Shown here: positions 62,885 through 64,000 of the stretch, in pieces
How positions within the stretch are numbered: position 1 is the first letter of the stretch
How the letters are laid out: every line of letters starts with the position of its first letter
DNA from: Martelella radicis
GTDB lineage: Bacteria; Pseudomonadota; Alphaproteobacteria; Rhizobiales; Rhizobiaceae
DNA: 64,000 nt
Direction of reading: 5' to 3'
Assembly (NCBI RefSeq): GCF_014196625.1
Contig: NZ_JACIDZ010000001.1
Span: forward strand, 1 to 64,000
Notes under the pieces: generated by a model
What the model was told of the DNA's origin: nothing
The model's database searches: none
The model's input: the letters and a program-made list of their open reading frames with translations, nothing else
Translations under genes and position numbers: made by a program

Positions 62885-63012
62885 AGCCGGCGCTTCGTTT
62901 TCCCATGTCGGCCCACGGGCGAGCTTTCTGTGCAAATGTTTCGTTTGCGTTGCGCCGGCCGTTCCGGCCTGCGAAAATCAACCGATAACGACAAGGCGTG
63001 ACGGAGCAGGCG

Positions 63013-64000
63013 ATGGTGGATAGTGGAGACAAGAGCGGGCACGGCATGGTGGAAAACGCAGCGTTCCGCTTTGTGCACCTGAGGGTCCACTCGGCCTATT
63101 CGCTGCTCGAGGGGGCCTTGCCGCTCAAGAAGGTGCTGAAGCTTGCCACGGAGGACCGGCAGCCGGCCGTCGCCGTGACCGACACCAATAATCTGTTCGG
63201 TGCGCTTGAATTCTCCCAGAAGGCGATTGGCGAGGGATTGCAGCCGATTGTCGGCTGCCAGCTTTCGATCGACATGGAAGACGGCGGCGACGGCGAACGG
63301 CGTGGCGGGTCTCATCTGCCTGTCAAGCTGCCCTCCATCGTCGTCCTTGTGGCCAATGAAACCGGCTATGCCAATCTGATGCATCTTGTCAGCGAGGCCT
63401 ATCTCGCAGGCGAGGCCCATGAGAGCGTCTACATTCGCAAATCGTGGCTCGAAGGCCGGTCTGACGGCCTGATCGTGCTGACCGGTGGTCCGGGCGGCCC
63501 GGTCGACCAGGCCCTTGCCTCCGGCTTCGAGCTGAAGGCCAGCGAGCGCCTGGAGGCCTTGAAGGCGCTTTTCGGTGACCGTCTCTATGTAGAATTGCAG
63601 CGCCAGGGCACATTCGATGTCCAGCGTGAACGCCATGTGGTCAACCTCGCCTATGAGCTGGAACTGCCGCTGGTGGCGACCAACGAGCCCTTCTTCCCGG
63701 CGCGCGAGGATTTCGAGGCGCATGATGCGCTGATGGCCGTCGCCCACAACGCCATTGTTTCCGACGACCGGCGCTTCCGTTTGACGCCGGATCACTACAT
63801 GAAATCGCAGGCGGAGATGGCCGCGCTGTTTGCCGACCTGCCGGAGGCGCTCGACAATACGATCGAGATTGCCCGGCGTTGCAGCTTCATTCTCCATACG
63901 CGCAATCCCATCCTGCCGCGGTTCACCGGCGCCTCCGACGATCCGGAAGAGGCGGAGAAAGCCGAGGCGCTTGAGCTTCGCCGTCAGGCGGTCGAGGGAC
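63013..64000 (+). CDS. dnaE: DNA polymerase III subunit alpha (5' part, runs off the window)
   Basis: DnaE is the replicative polymerase. The 329 residues present cover the PHP domain: FVHLRVHSAYSLLEGALPLKKV, AVTDTNNLFGALEFSQ, PIVGCQL, LIVLTGGPGGPV, LPLVATNEPFFPAREDFEAHD and RRFRLTPDHYMKS. The gene is complete at its 5' end (ATG at 63013 after GGAGCAGG; an ATG at 63046 is an alternative) and continues beyond base 64000. In related genomes it directly follows lolD. Confidence 0.95.
   Translation, partial: MVDSGDKSGHGMVENAAFRFVHLRVHSAYSLLEGALPLKKVLKLATEDRQPAVAVTDTNNLFGALEFSQKAIGEGLQPIVGCQLSIDMEDGGDGERRGGSHLPVKLPSIVVLVANETGYANLMHLVSEAYLAGEAHESVYIRKSWLEGRSDGLIVLTGGPGGPVDQALASGFELKASERLEALKALFGDRLYVELQRQGTFDVQRERHVVNLAYELELPLVATNEPFFPAREDFEAHDALMAVAHNAIVSDDRRFRLTPDHYMKSQAEMAALFADLPEALDNTIEIARRCSFILHTRNPILPRFTGASDDPEEAEKAEALELRRQAVEG

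Overview
The window looks like chromosome of an alphaproteobacterium of the order Hyphomicrobiales (Rhizobiales), probably Rhizobiaceae or a close relative. The evidence is the complete 14-subunit nuo operon followed by birA and rnj, the short bacterial-type proS, lolC, lolD and dnaE block, a DUF1467 gene, high G+C, and intergenic mosaic repeats of the rhizobial kind. No species name can be fixed from sequence reading alone.

Layout. (1) 1-1.7 kb is the edge of an integrative element: a tyrosine integrase pointing away from tRNA-Val(UAC), with its catalytic C-terminus cut off by the end of an IS21-family element. (2) 2.06-20.4 kb is housekeeping: tRNA-Asp, nuoA to nuoN with a GFA-type zinc protein inserted between nuoC and nuoD, then birA and rnj (RNase J). 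(3) 20.4-33.1 kb is accessory: an acyltransferase, then RpiR regulator, N-formylglutamate amidohydrolase-like enzyme, TRAP transporter (DctQ, DctM, DctP), glutamine-synthetase-like ligase, aldehyde dehydrogenase, iron alcohol dehydrogenase and a HhH-GPD DNA-repair protein. (4) 33.1-38.1 kb returns to the core: DUF1467, proS, lolC, lolD, with an outer-membrane protein gene inserted. (5) 38.1-62.8 kb is a second, mosaic accessory block: very AT-rich DNA, a small ribbon-helix-helix-like gene, tRNA-Leu(UAG), iterated repeats, an unrecognised 514-residue coiled-coil protein, a phage-type Dam methylase, phage and IS3 fragments, a LacI-controlled ABC uptake and hydrolase operon, TetR/epimerase, two alpha/beta hydrolases, a histidine kinase with two response regulators, LysR, three oxidoreductases and AraC. 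(6) dnaE starts at 63.0 kb and runs off the end.

How the genes work together. Complex I is encoded as one transcription unit. The 24-32 kb cluster reads as one catabolic pathway: TRAP uptake, gamma-glutamyl ligation of an amine, oxidation of an alcohol to aldehyde and then acid, and release by an amidohydrolase, under RpiR control. The substrate is unknown; an amino alcohol is my best guess. The 44-49.5 kb operon couples a periplasmic-binding-protein ABC importer to a metallo-beta-lactamase-fold hydrolase, a dual-specificity-type phosphatase and its own LacI regulator, which suggests uptake and dephosphorylation of an organophosphate. The 54-61 kb genes look like a FixL/FixJ-type sensory system beside small NAD(P)-dependent redox enzymes.

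The most useful observations are the core gene order split at two points, a second fragment of the Dam gene about 20.5 kb from the first, IS21-type ends at 1-95 and 49922-49962, the iterated repeats next to tRNA-Leu, and the candidate gamma-glutamyl pathway. All functional claims rest on reading motifs and gene context; no database search was run.
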